From Methanoregula sp. (GTDB lineage: Archaea; Halobacteriota; Methanomicrobia; Methanomicrobiales; Methanospirillaceae), in assembly GCA_003136075.1 (NCBI GenBank), contig PNBP01000169.1, forward strand, positions 1 through 18,723: DNA of 18,723 nucleotides. The letters are read 5' to 3'. Shown piece by piece: positions 1 to 7,165 of the stretch. The position numbers and the translations under genes were made by a program. Position 1 is the stretch's first letter; each line of letters starts with the position of its first letter. The notes under the pieces were generated by a model. That model saw nothing but the letters and a program-made list of their open reading frames with translations. It searched no databases and was not told where the DNA came from.

Positions 1-16
1 GGAGGGTCATACATTT

Positions 17-217
17 ATGAACGCTCTTGTCGATGAGATCGTAAGTGATCCTGATGTAGATGTCGCAAAATACGTCATCGAGTTCCAGTTCTCAGACCCT
101 GAATTGCTCGTTACTACTAAAGGAAAGAAAAACCCACTCACCATTATCAAAAAAGCATGCAAACGGATTTCCGGGCATTGCGACGAGCTCCTGAAAGGTC
201 TTTCAAAACGCAAGTGA
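17..217 (+). CDS. Small hypothetical protein, 66 aa
   Basis: I do not recognise this family. The ATG at 17 is preceded by GGAGGG at 1-6, a good Shine-Dalgarno at normal spacing, which favours this start, although the frame stays open to the window edge. The protein is soluble: an acidic first half (residues 1-30, rich in Asp, Glu and Val) and a basic C-terminal half (about 35-66) ending in Lys-Arg-Lys. It has two Cys (48 and 55) but no CxxC pair, signal peptide or membrane segment. A T-rich stretch follows the stop directly, so it looks like the last gene of a plus-strand transcript that begins outside the window. The charge pattern is compatible with nucleic-acid or ribosome binding, but that is only a guess. 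Confidence 0.7.
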   Translation: MNALVDEIVSDPDVDVAKYVIEFQFSDPELLVTTKGKKNPLTIIKKACKRISGHCDELLKGLSKRK

Positions 218-238
218 CTCTTTTTTGAATATCTTTTT
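218..238 (+). terminator. T-rich terminator after the 66-aa gene
   Basis: Two T runs (six T from 221, five T from 234) follow the TGA stop almost immediately, with no strong hairpin. This matches the usual archaeal intrinsic terminator of oligo-T tracts. Confidence 0.5.
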
Positions 239-462
239 GATCGTTTTCGTTCTCATCTGTTGATAAATTCGCATATAAAAAAGCCCGTCTGTTACGAGTG
301 TCCACAAAAGGAATGGGACATGCATCCTCATTCGCGCACATAACCAGAATGTAAGAAGAAATCGGTGTTAGAGCAGATGAGAATACAAAAAGTATCCCCG
401 TGAAGAGACAGGGTCGCACTAAAAAGATGACGCGCGGAGATCTGCCGGACCTGTTGTGCCTC

Positions 463-469
463 AAAAAAA
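463..469 (-). terminator. Oligo-T terminator of aIF2-beta
   Basis: On the minus strand seven T residues lie two bases after the TAA stop of the aIF2-beta gene, with a further T5 around 420-424. This fits archaeal oligo-T termination. Confidence 0.45.
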
Positions 470-471
470 GG

Positions 472-1089
472 TTATTCCGTGGCGCGTTCAGTAAAGACGA
501 TTGAGCCGGAGATGCGGGAGATCTTGATTTTTACACTCTGTCCCGGCTTTGCATTCGCCACATACATGATATAGCGTCCCATCTTCACCACACCATCGCC
601 GCGTTTGGAGATCGACTGGATCTCCACATCCATAACCTGACCTTCTTCAAGCGTTTCAGATACCGGTTCGCTGCGGACTTTTCGCTTCCGGACCGGCCTG
701 TGTCCACCACAGGCATCACAGCGCAGGAGAAGTATCCGATCATCCTTGACAAGGCGCGTATCCGGTTTCCCGCATTCAGAGCAGATGACATAATCATCAA
801 CATAACTTTTGATGATCATCTTCACGAGCGAAATCTCAAATTTGCCGTTGAAAATGGCACGGGTGCCATCGATTTTTCCTGATGTTCCCATTTCACCGAG
901 CATATATTTCATCATGTGATCTTTATCGCGGCGGACTTTGTCAGCGATCTCGGCAAAATTCTCAAGAATGGTCGTTTTGCCTTCAATGTACGCTTTTACC
1001 TCCGGAACGACAAACCGTTCAGACGACTCCGTCTTCTCGGAGATATGGGAATACGCGCTTTTTAAGAGATCTTCATACGGGTCCGTCAT
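472..1089 (-). CDS. Translation initiation factor aIF2 subunit beta with C-terminal TRAM domain
   Basis: Beta subunit of archaeal initiation factor 2, which with alpha and gamma delivers initiator Met-tRNA to the small ribosomal subunit. With the start at 1089 it has 205 residues. An N-terminal helix ([11 protein letters not shown], about 3-13) resembles the gamma-binding segment, followed by the alpha/beta core (about 25-100) and a zinc ribbon with Cys103, Cys106, Cys124 and Cys127. A basic linker (KRKVR) leads to a TRAM RNA-binding domain (about 148-205, with the pattern [19 protein letters not shown]), a known extension in Methanomicrobia. The frame extends to an ATG at 1155, but the extra 22 residues do not look like the family and neither ATG has a Shine-Dalgarno. 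A TATA-like TTTATATTATAC at 1094-1105 sits too close to ATG 1089 to serve it, so the exact start is uncertain. Confidence 0.92.
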   Translation of the reverse strand: MTDPYEDLLKSAYSHISEKTESSERFVVPEVKAYIEGKTTILENFAEIADKVRRDKDHMMKYMLGEMGTSGKIDGTRAIFNGKFEISLVKMIIKSYVDDYVICSECGKPDTRLVKDDRILLLRCDACGGHRPVRKRKVRSEPVSETLEEGQVMDVEIQSISKRGDGVVKMGRYIMYVANAKPGQSVKIKISRISGSIVFTERATE

Positions 1090-1412
1090 AATTGTATAAT
1101 ATAAATGCGCCGCCGATGCAAAAGGCTTTCCCAGCACCATTTTGCTCGTACCCATATGAGGCTGTTTTCAAATTCAGCACGCTCAAGGGATCAACGCAGA
1201 AAAATATGACCTGAACTGTTCCATTTTCGATGACGTGATTGTCGAGCCGCGCTATTTAAAAAACACCGTGGTAAAACTACCTGCGATCTCCCGATTCATT
1301 TTCGGTCAGACTATGCACCTCTGTGCACATGGCAAGAAAAACAATGCCAGGCAGAAACTCCCTTTGAAAAAATGCGGTATAAATTAAAGGAGCGGGTATT
1401 CACGGTCCGTGC

Positions 1413-1898
1413 TCATGCGGAATCGTGTGCAGCCTGGACGAGTTTGCGGAGTTCCCCGTTCTGCTTGTCGTTTTCGATATCCTTCTGGTGGATTGCGATA
1501 GAACCATAAAAGTTCATATCCCGTGTTTCAATCCATTTTTTCATCACCGCTTCTGTCTCTCCCGGGCGGCCCCCATGCGTACAGTACGCAACTGCGCGCT
1601 TGCCACCGCAGCCCTTGACAGAGGCCATCGCCGCATGGATCGCCGGAGTCGGTTTGAATGCCCAGACGGGCGACCCAAAAATAAGAAGATCATAATCAGA
1701 TACATCAATCGAGGCGGGCTCTATGGGAACAGTTTCCTCGCTTCGCGCCCGCTTGCACCGCATAAGAAACCGTGTCAGCGCAGTGTACGGGGCACGATCA
1801 TACACTTCAACCAGATGGCAATCGTATGCTGATGACAGGTGCTGCGCGATATGACGCGTGTGACCGGTTTCGCTATGATAGATGATGCAGACTTTCAT
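1413..1898 (-). CDS. Flavodoxin-like protein
   Basis: A single-domain FMN-binding electron carrier or quinone-type reductase of the flavodoxin fold; its partner is unknown. The protein has 161 residues, normal for a short-chain flavodoxin. The N-terminal strand MKVCIIYHSETGHT carries the phosphate loop (Ser9-Glu-Thr-Gly-His-Thr14) that grips the FMN phosphate. The segment FGSPVWAFKPTPAI (74-87) is the typical second flavin-contact loop, and AYCTHGG (104-110) the third. There are no membrane segments or Fe-S motifs. No Shine-Dalgarno precedes the ATG; an AT-rich element (reverse complement TTTTTTATG, 1922-1930) lies about 27 bases upstream, so a leaderless transcript is possible, but the same bases are also part of the oligo-T tract behind ilvC. 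It sits downstream of ilvC on the same strand, probably as its own unit. Confidence 0.85.
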   Translation of the reverse strand: MKVCIIYHSETGHTRHIAQHLSSAYDCHLVEVYDRAPYTALTRFLMRCKRARSEETVPIEPASIDVSDYDLLIFGSPVWAFKPTPAIHAAMASVKGCGGKRAVAYCTHGGRPGETEAVMKKWIETRDMNFYGSIAIHQKDIENDKQNGELRKLVQAAHDSA

Positions 1899-1922
1899 CG
1901 TGTTAGTGTGAGAACTTCATCA

Positions 1923-1948
1923 TAAAAAAGGTATCAAAAGAAAAAAGG
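1923..1948 (-). terminator. Oligo-T terminator after ilvC
   Basis: On the minus strand, a few bases after the ilvC stop, there are three T runs (T6, T4, T6) within about 25 bases. This is typical of archaeal termination. The last run may double as the promoter element of the flavodoxin-like gene. Confidence 0.5.
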
Positions 1949-1952
1949 GGAA

Positions 1953-3032
1953 TTATTTTTTCCTGCCGGTTGTTTTCACAACAGTTTTTGCCACGGGTTT
2001 ATTGGGTTTTTTAACGGTCTTTTCTGCAGTTTTTGTTTCTTTTGCTTTCTTAAACTGGGGCATCAGTCCGCGGACTTCCCTTCCCACTTCCTCGATCAGG
2101 TGATCTTCGTCCGCTTTGGTGAGTGCATTGAACACCGGGCGGTTTACGGTATTTTCAAGCATCCATTCCTTTGCAAATTCCCCGCTCTGGATCTCATAGA
2201 GGATCTCCTGCATCGCGTCGTAACTTTCGTCACCAATGACCCGGGGCCCTCTCGTGAGATCGCCATACTGCGCGGTGTTGCTGACGTACTTGCGCATGTT
2301 CGTGAGCCCACCTTCGTAAATCAGGTCAACGATAAGTTTTGTCTCGTGAAGCACTTCGAGATATGCCATCTCGGGTGCATACCCGGCATCGACAAGGGTT
2401 TCAAATCCTGCTTTTATAAGCGAGGTCATACCACCGCAGAGCACGGCCTGCTCTCCGAAGAGGTCTGTCTCAGTCTCCTCACGGAAGGAGGTCTCAAGGA
2501 CAACAGCTCGAGTCGCGCCGATCCCCTTTGCATAGGCAAGGGCAATTTTATGCGCTTTGCCGGTCGCATCCTGCTGGACTGCGATGAGCGCGGGCACACC
2601 TTTTCCTTCCTCATATTGGCGGCGCACCATAAATCCGGGTCCCTTGGGCGCCACCATCACCACATCTACATCGGACGGGGGGACGATCTGCCCGAAATGA
2701 ATGTTAAAACCATGGGAGAACATGAGGCATTTGTTCCGGGTCAGATGGGGCATAATCTCCGCACGGTACACCGCAGCCTGGTTTTCATCCGGAAGAAGAA
2801 TCTGAATGATATCTGACTTTTTTACCGCCTCATCAACAGTCATGACCCGCATGCCGTCTTTCTTTGCCGCGTCCCAGCTCTTGCCCGGGCGCAGTCCAAT
2901 CACAACATCAAGTCCGCTGTCACGCAGGTTCAGCGACTGCCCCCGCCCCTGGGAGCCATAGCCTATCACAGCGATGTGCTTTCCTTTCAGGACCGAGAGA
3001 TCGGCATCCGCCTCATAGTATTTTTTTAACAT
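1953..3032 (-). CDS. ilvC: Ketol-acid reductoisomerase with lysine-rich C-terminal tail
   Basis: Converts 2-acetolactate or 2-aceto-2-hydroxybutyrate to the dihydroxy acid with NAD(P)H and Mg2+ in valine, leucine and isoleucine synthesis. From ATG 3032 it has 359 residues. The N-terminal Rossmann domain carries GYGSQG (24-29) and the SHGFN histidine (His107). The all-helical domain carries the metal ligands Asp190 and Glu194 (ETDLFGEQ) and Glu226/Glu230 (YLEVLHE), plus Ser251, so it should be active. This is a class I (short) enzyme up to about residue 325. The last 34 residues are an added low-complexity tail with 12 Lys among Thr, Val, Pro and Ala. An upstream in-frame ATG at 3059 lies inside the expected promoter spacing, because the TATA-like element is at about 3070-3082, so 3032 is the better start. 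The gene is divergent from mptA. Confidence 0.96.
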   Translation of the reverse strand: MLKKYYEADADLSVLKGKHIAVIGYGSQGRGQSLNLRDSGLDVVIGLRPGKSWDAAKKDGMRVMTVDEAVKKSDIIQILLPDENQAAVYRAEIMPHLTRNKCLMFSHGFNIHFGQIVPPSDVDVVMVAPKGPGFMVRRQYEEGKGVPALIAVQQDATGKAHKIALAYAKGIGATRAVVLETSFREETETDLFGEQAVLCGGMTSLIKAGFETLVDAGYAPEMAYLEVLHETKLIVDLIYEGGLTNMRKYVSNTAQYGDLTRGPRVIGDESYDAMQEILYEIQSGEFAKEWMLENTVNRPVFNALTKADEDHLIEEVGREVRGLMPQFKKAKETKTAEKTVKKPNKPVAKTVVKTTGRKK

Positions 3033-3066
3033 AATTGATCTGTTTGATATCAGCAACAAAGCACAT

Positions 3067-3083
3067 AAATATTATATAAAAAA
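3067..3083. promoter_or_regulatory. AT-rich TATA-like region shared by divergent ilvC and mptA
   Basis: The tract AAATATTATATAAAAAA reads as a TATA-like box on both strands. On the minus strand it would place initiation near 3050, about 18 bases before the ilvC ATG. On the plus strand it would place initiation near 3103, giving mptA a leader of about 50 bases. A second weak plus-strand candidate (TTATTAAT, around 3127-3134) lies closer to mptA. Positions are inferred from usual archaeal spacing. Confidence 0.45.
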
Positions 3084-3151
3084 ACTAAAGAAGCAGATTT
3101 GAAAAACTATTCTGGATGCGATGACTTATTAATTCAATACCAGTCAAGGAT

Positions 3152-4123
3152 ATGCCTGACCAGCCATTCAGCGGGAAATTACCAGATGTGCAGTCAACCT
3201 TACCGGACGTGCGAATCAACCTGACCCGTGTTGGCGTAAAAAATGTCAAAAAACTTGTGGAAGTAACCCGCGCTGACAAGCGCCCGGTTATTTTTATCTC
3301 GAATTTTAATGTTTATGTCGATTTGCCCGGGAGCCTGAAAGGTGCAAACCTTTCCCGAAATTTCGAAGTAATTGATGAAGTTCTTCAACAGGCAATTGAG
3401 GGTAAGGTCAGCGAGATCGAAAACCTGTGCAGTGCGGTTGCACGGAAACTGCTTGATCGCCATGAATATGCAGACCGGACCGAAGTCCTGATGAGGAGCG
3501 AGTTCATGGTAAAACGGGAGACCCCGGTCAGCCACACGACCTGTCACGAAGTTGTGAAAGTGCATGCACGGGCGATCGCCAAACGCACGTTCCGTGACCC
3601 TATTGTGCGAAAGAGTATCGGGGCTGAAGTGACAGGTATGACAGCCTGCCCGTGCGCACAGAATATTATGAAAGAGCGGGCAAACCAGGTACTTGAAAAA
3701 CTCGGTGTCAAACAGGATACGATTGATGAATTCTTCGCAGAGGTTCCCATGGCAACGCACAACCAGCGTGGCCGTGGTTTCCTCTGCATCGAAACCGATG
3801 ACGACCAGCATGTCGATCTCGAAAAGATTATCCAGATCCTCAAAGGCTCGATGAGCGCCGGGATTTATGAACTCCTGAAACGAGGCGATGAGGGTGCGGT
3901 GGTTCTCTCCGCGCACAAAAACCCCCGGTTTGTGGAAGACTGTGTTCGCGAGATGGCAAAGCGGGTACTTGCAGAATTCAGTTATCTTCCCGGGGATTCC
4001 GTAGTCACCATCAAGCAGACAAACGAGGAGAGTATTCACCAGCACGACGCCTATGCAGAGAGGCGGGCAACGCTTGCCGAACTGCTGGATGAGTTAAATG
4101 GTGACAATAAATATTCAGATTGA
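3152..4123 (+). CDS. mptA: GTP cyclohydrolase MptA (archaeal type, FolE2-like)
   Basis: Fe(II)-dependent GTP cyclohydrolase that turns GTP into 7,8-dihydroneopterin 2',3'-cyclic phosphate, the first committed step to tetrahydromethanopterin, the C1 carrier of methanogenesis. The protein has 323 residues, normal for the family. It starts with the family opening (LPDVQSTLPDVRINLTRVGV, about 10-29). The active-site region SHTTCHEVVKVHAR (127-140) is followed by GMTACPCAQ (162-170), with the Cys and His residues expected at the metal/substrate site, and MATHNQRGRG (200-209). A late SIHQHDAYAERR segment (294-305) matches the family C terminus. AGGA at 3147-3150 is too close to the ATG to be a good Shine-Dalgarno, but homology to the family opening supports this start. 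It stands alone, divergent from ilvC. Confidence 0.95.
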   Translation: MPDQPFSGKLPDVQSTLPDVRINLTRVGVKNVKKLVEVTRADKRPVIFISNFNVYVDLPGSLKGANLSRNFEVIDEVLQQAIEGKVSEIENLCSAVARKLLDRHEYADRTEVLMRSEFMVKRETPVSHTTCHEVVKVHARAIAKRTFRDPIVRKSIGAEVTGMTACPCAQNIMKERANQVLEKLGVKQDTIDEFFAEVPMATHNQRGRGFLCIETDDDQHVDLEKIIQILKGSMSAGIYELLKRGDEGAVVLSAHKNPRFVEDCVREMAKRVLAEFSYLPGDSVVTIKQTNEESIHQHDAYAERRATLAELLDELNGDNKYSD

Positions 4124-4179
4124 AATATCCACAATCATTTTTATAAAACCACATAAATTTCCTGAGCATTATTGCTGCC

Positions 4180-4202
4180 ATTCCTTTGTTTATTTTTACA
4201 TT
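4180..4202 (+). terminator. Possible T-rich terminator downstream of mptA
   Basis: A T-rich stretch (TTTGTTTATTTTT) lies about 60 bases after the mptA stop, with a shorter T5 run at about 4138-4142. Either could end the mptA transcript. Weak evidence. Confidence 0.3.
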
Positions 4203-4315
4203 AATTAAACAGGCAGGGATTCCCATTCAAAACGCAATTGGGGTTTAAATCTTGTTTTTTGACGATTTGAAGATAATATGATAAACGTTAAAAAGGGGCT
4301 CGTGTAAGATAGATC

Positions 4316-4350
4316 GAACGTACTTTGTACGGTCAATTATCTCTAGAGAT
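4316..4350. promoter_or_regulatory. Two tandem palindromes in the frh leader/promoter region
   Basis: The first is an inverted repeat, GAACGTAC-TTT-GTACGGTC at 4316-4334, with 7 of 8 arm bases pairing. Four bases later comes a perfect 12-base palindrome, ATCTCTAGAGAT at 4339-4350. They lie 67-101 bases upstream of the frhA start codon. Depending on which AT-rich element is the TATA box (about 4270-4287 upstream, or TATAGA near 4360 downstream), they fall in the 5' leader or just upstream of the promoter. They are candidates for a regulator site or RNA structure. The rest of the mptA-frhA interval (4124-4416) shows no gene. Confidence 0.4.
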
Positions 4351-4404
4351 GAGAGAAGTATAGAGTAATTTTTGTAAAGCAATATGAACAACTCAACCTA
4401 ACAT

Positions 4405-4408
4405 GAGG
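4405..4408 (+). promoter_or_regulatory. Ribosome binding site deciding the TTG start of frhA
   Basis: GAGG lies 8 bases before the TTG at 4417. No ATG or GTG in frame nearby would give the expected FrhA N terminus, so this site supports the non-standard start codon. Confidence 0.5.
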
Positions 4409-4416
4409 CGATAATA

Positions 4417-5784
4417 TTGTCGAAAGTTGTAGAGATTTCCCCAACCACAAGACATGAGGGACACTCAAAGATGGTCTTGAAGGTTAACGACGCAGGCATC
4501 ATCGAAACGGGTAACTGGTGTTCCATTACCCCGGTGAGGGGAGTTGAGAAACTCGCCGTCGGAAAGACCCCGGAGCAGGTGCCCAAGATTGCATCCCGCG
4601 TCTGTGGTATCTGCCCGATTGCCCACACCCTGGCGGCTACCGAGGCTATGGAAGCATCCATCAAGTGTGAAATACCCAAGGATGCTTTGATGCTCCGTCA
4701 CATCCTTCAGCTGGCCAACCGGTGTCACAGCATTGCACTGCATGACATCCTGATCCTGCCTGACCTGTATTTACCAGGCACCGAGACCAAGATCAACCCG
4801 TTCACGGCAGAAGAGCCGGTGCGCACCGTTGCAAAGCGTATCCAGCGACTCCGTGAGATCAGCCAGACCATCGGTCAGATCTCCGGTGGAGAAGCTATCC
4901 ACCCGAGCAACACCCGTGTCGGTGGTATGTACCGTAACTGTTCCGAGCAGGCAAAGACCAAGATGTACGACCTGGCAAAGGAAGGACTTGTCCTTGCCAA
5001 AGCACAGATGGATCTCATGATCGCCATCCTGCGCAACTACCAGGCCAGAGAATCGGTCGATGTCGGCGGCATGAAAGTCCCGCTCCCAAAGACCCTCGGT
5101 TACCACAACCAGGGCTACCTTGCAACCCACGCATTCTACGGCAGCTCAAGCCTGGATGAATGCCCCAGCTGGGATATCAACAGGTTCAAGGAAGTCCGGC
5201 CATGGGACTGGTACATGGGAGAGATGGAAGTATCACTCGAAGAGCCACGCTACCCAATTGGCGGAACCACCAAGATGGGAACCAAAGTCAACCCGCAGAT
5301 GGAAGCCTGCACCGGCATCCCGATGTATGACGGACAGCCCGTTGAAGTCGGTCCGCGTGCACGTCTCGCAGTCTACAAAGGCTACGATGAGAAGGGCACA
5401 GTCGGGCAGAACATTGCCCGTGAGATGGAATACACCGACTGCTTCTACGAGATGATAGACTGCATTGACGCGCTGAATCCCAGCGGAAAGGTCGTCGCAG
5501 ACTATATTCCCGACGGTGACGGCACTCTTGGATGGGCATCGAATGAAGCCCCGAGAGGGACGGATGTCCACCTCGCACGTGTCAAGGACTGGAAGGTCCA
5601 GTATTATTCCATGCTGGTTCCGACCACTTGGAACTTTGCAACCTGCAGCGCCGCACTAACTGGCGCACCATGGCAGCTTGCCGAAGTGATCATGCGTGGG
5701 TATGACCCCTGTGTATCATGTGCTACCCACATGATCGTGATCGATGAGGACAACCGGTTAGTGGCCCAGAAACTCATCCAGTGA
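4417..5784 (+). CDS. frhA: Coenzyme F420-reducing [NiFe]-hydrogenase, large subunit
   Basis: Large subunit of the F420-reducing hydrogenase, carrying the Ni-Fe site where H2 is split; it works with FrhG and FrhB in the cytoplasm to supply F420H2 for methanogenesis from CO2. The protein has 455 residues. The N-terminal ligand motif is RVCGICPIAHT (Cys63, Cys66) and the C-terminal one is DPCVSCATH (Cys432, Cys435, His438), so all four nickel-binding cysteines are present. Seventeen residues follow His438 (MIVIDED and on); they form the propeptide removed by the maturation protease, probably FrhD encoded next. The start is TTG with GAGG upstream; the next in-frame ATG (4471) would remove part of the conserved N terminus. 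It is the first gene of frhADGB. Confidence 0.97.
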   Translation: MSKVVEISPTTRHEGHSKMVLKVNDAGIIETGNWCSITPVRGVEKLAVGKTPEQVPKIASRVCGICPIAHTLAATEAMEASIKCEIPKDALMLRHILQLANRCHSIALHDILILPDLYLPGTETKINPFTAEEPVRTVAKRIQRLREISQTIGQISGGEAIHPSNTRVGGMYRNCSEQAKTKMYDLAKEGLVLAKAQMDLMIAILRNYQARESVDVGGMKVPLPKTLGYHNQGYLATHAFYGSSSLDECPSWDINRFKEVRPWDWYMGEMEVSLEEPRYPIGGTTKMGTKVNPQMEACTGIPMYDGQPVEVGPRARLAVYKGYDEKGTVGQNIAREMEYTDCFYEMIDCIDALNPSGKVVADYIPDGDGTLGWASNEAPRGTDVHLARVKDWKVQYYSMLVPTTWNFATCSAALTGAPWQLAEVIMRGYDPCVSCATHMIVIDEDNRLVAQKLIQ

Positions 5785-5794
5785 GTGTAACCTG

Positions 5795-6334
5795 ATGCTG
5801 TATTCAGAGATCGTAATTGCAGGGTGCGGAAATCCCCTGTTTGCCGATGATGGTTTTGGACCGGCGGTTATCGAGGAGTTACAGAAACTCACACTTCCCG
5901 ACAATGTAACAATAATTGATGCAGGCCTTGGCGGCCCGCACTTTATTTTTACACTCCTGGATCCGGAAGTGACCAAAAAACTTATTATTGTCGATATTGC
6001 CGATTTCGGTGCAAAACCCGGCGAGATTACAAAACTCCGCATAGAAGATCTGCCTCCGGGCAGTTATCGCGATGCACATTCATGGGATCTTGCCGAACCG
6101 CTTCAGCGGATCAAAGACCAGATTGACATTACGGTCATTGGATGCCAGCCTGCACGGGTTACAGACCCCGATATGGAGATCGGGCTCTCGGATGAGATTC
6201 AAAAGGCCATACCTAGGACAGTACATATTGTACTGGAGATTATAGGGGTGGATTATGGGACTACTATCAAGTGTCTTCAAGAAGAACGTCAGCGAGGAAC
6301 CGCCAAAAGCTGCGGCTCCACCGAAAGCAGCTGA
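5795..6334 (+). CDS. frhD: F420 hydrogenase maturation endopeptidase (HycI/HybD family)
   Basis: Nickel-dependent protease that cleaves the C-terminal propeptide of FrhA once the Ni-Fe centre is complete. The first residues show the family signature IAGCGNPLFADDGFGP (8-23), where Asp18 matches the first nickel-binding acidic residue; Asp67 (IIVDIADFG) and His95 (DAHSWDL) match the other two. The usual domain ends near residue 159 (IIGVDYGTTIK). The last 20 residues have no conserved look and lie where the reading frame overlaps the beginning of frhG by 80 bases. It starts 10 bases after the frhA stop, so it is co-transcribed and probably translationally coupled; there is only a weak Shine-Dalgarno. 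Confidence 0.94.
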   Translation: MLYSEIVIAGCGNPLFADDGFGPAVIEELQKLTLPDNVTIIDAGLGGPHFIFTLLDPEVTKKLIIVDIADFGAKPGEITKLRIEDLPPGSYRDAHSWDLAEPLQRIKDQIDITVIGCQPARVTDPDMEIGLSDEIQKAIPRTVHIVLEIIGVDYGTTIKCLQEERQRGTAKSCGSTESS

Positions 6335-7154
6335 CGTAGCAACAAAAGCGGAAACAACGAAAAAGGAGGTTAAGCCTGTGGTAGACAAGATTACAGTGGG
6401 CTATACACACCTGAGTGGGTGTACCGGTTGTACTGTTGCATTAGCAGATAACTACGGTGGATTGTTAACGCTCCTCGACAAGTATGTCGACCTGAAGTAC
6501 ATGCCAACACTTGCAGATGCAAGGCACATTCAGAAGGTAGACGTATCATTTGTTGAGGGTTCAGTCTGTATTAACGACAAACTCGCAGTTGAAGAGATCA
6601 AGGAGACCCGTGAAAAATCAACAGTGGTCGTAGCACTCGGTGGCTGCGCCTGTTATGGCAACATCACCCGGTTTTCCCGCGGTGGCCAGCAGAACCAGCC
6701 GGCACAGGAAGCATTCCTGCCGATTGGCGACTTAATCAAAGTCGATGTGTACATCCCCGGATGCGCCCCGACCCCGCAGATGATCAGGAACGTTGCGGTC
6801 ATGGCATACCTGCTCCTCAAGGGAACCAAGGAACAGAAGGACCTCGCAACTGCATTCCTCAAGCCCCTCATGGCCCTTCCCGTACAGGGAACTGCCTGCG
6901 GCGCATCGACGGCCTGCTTCTGCGACCTGATGACCAATGTCATCGACCAGGGTCTCTGCATGGGATGCGGCAGCTGCGCTGCTGTATGCCCTGTCCGTGC
7001 AATCAGCATGGAATATGGAAAACCCAACGGTGAGCGCGACCTGTGCATCAAATGCGGTGCCTGCTATGCGCAGTGCCCGAGAGGGTTCTTCAACACGGAT
7101 GTTATTGGTGAGTACGAGGCGATCAACGAGGCCATAATGGCGGCACTCCAGTGA
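6255..7154 (+). CDS. frhG: Coenzyme F420-reducing hydrogenase, small (gamma) subunit
   Basis: Small electron-transfer subunit that passes electrons from the Ni-Fe site of FrhA through iron-sulfur clusters to FrhB. From ATG 6255 it has 299 residues. The proximal-cluster region has SGCTGC (Cys56, Cys59), GGCACYG (Cys131) and PGCAPTP (Cys170). The C terminus has two ferredoxin motifs: Cys235/238/241/245 and Cys264/267/270/274. Residues 1-45 are an extension: an amphipathic opening (MGLLSSVFKK) and a Pro/Ala/Lys-rich linker. The first 80 bases overlap frhD. A second start, GTG at 6378, has a strong GGAGGT at 6365-6370 and would give a 258-residue protein beginning directly at the hydrogenase domain. 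I list the longer form because the extension reads like a real leader and linker, but the short form is equally defensible or both may be made. Confidence 0.9.
   Translation: MGLLSSVFKKNVSEEPPKAAAPPKAADVATKAETTKKEVKPVVDKITVGYTHLSGCTGCTVALADNYGGLLTLLDKYVDLKYMPTLADARHIQKVDVSFVEGSVCINDKLAVEEIKETREKSTVVVALGGCACYGNITRFSRGGQQNQPAQEAFLPIGDLIKVDVYIPGCAPTPQMIRNVAVMAYLLLKGTKEQKDLATAFLKPLMALPVQGTACGASTACFCDLMTNVIDQGLCMGCGSCAAVCPVRAISMEYGKPNGERDLCIKCGACYAQCPRGFFNTDVIGEYEAINEAIMAALQ
6365..6370 (+). promoter_or_regulatory. Strong internal Shine-Dalgarno before an alternative FrhG start
   Basis: GGAGGT is followed after 7 bases by GTG at 6378, in frame with frhG and just before the conserved hydrogenase domain. 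It is the strongest ribosome binding site in the operon. The upstream ATG at 6255 has only GGGGTG at 6245-6250. Confidence 0.6.
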
Positions 7155-7155
7155 A

Positions 7156-7161
7156 GGTGAT
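7156..7161 (+). promoter_or_regulatory. Ribosome binding site fixing the frhB start
   Basis: GGTGAT, complementary to the archaeal 16S rRNA 3' end, lies 4 bases before ATG 7166. The in-frame GTG at 7151 overlaps the frhG stop and would place this site inside the coding region, so ATG 7166 is preferred. Confidence 0.6.
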
Positions 7162-7165
7162 TGAA

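Noticed and set aside
147..464. Minus-strand frame of 105 codons downstream of aIF2-beta
   Set aside because: Overlaps the 66-aa plus-strand gene, contains the oligo-T terminator region and shows no domain.
2100..2816. Long plus-strand frame of 238 codons
   Set aside because: Fully antisense to ilvC, whose protein family is certain.
3200..4045. Long minus-strand frame of 281 codons
   Set aside because: Fully antisense to mptA; a codon-bias shadow.
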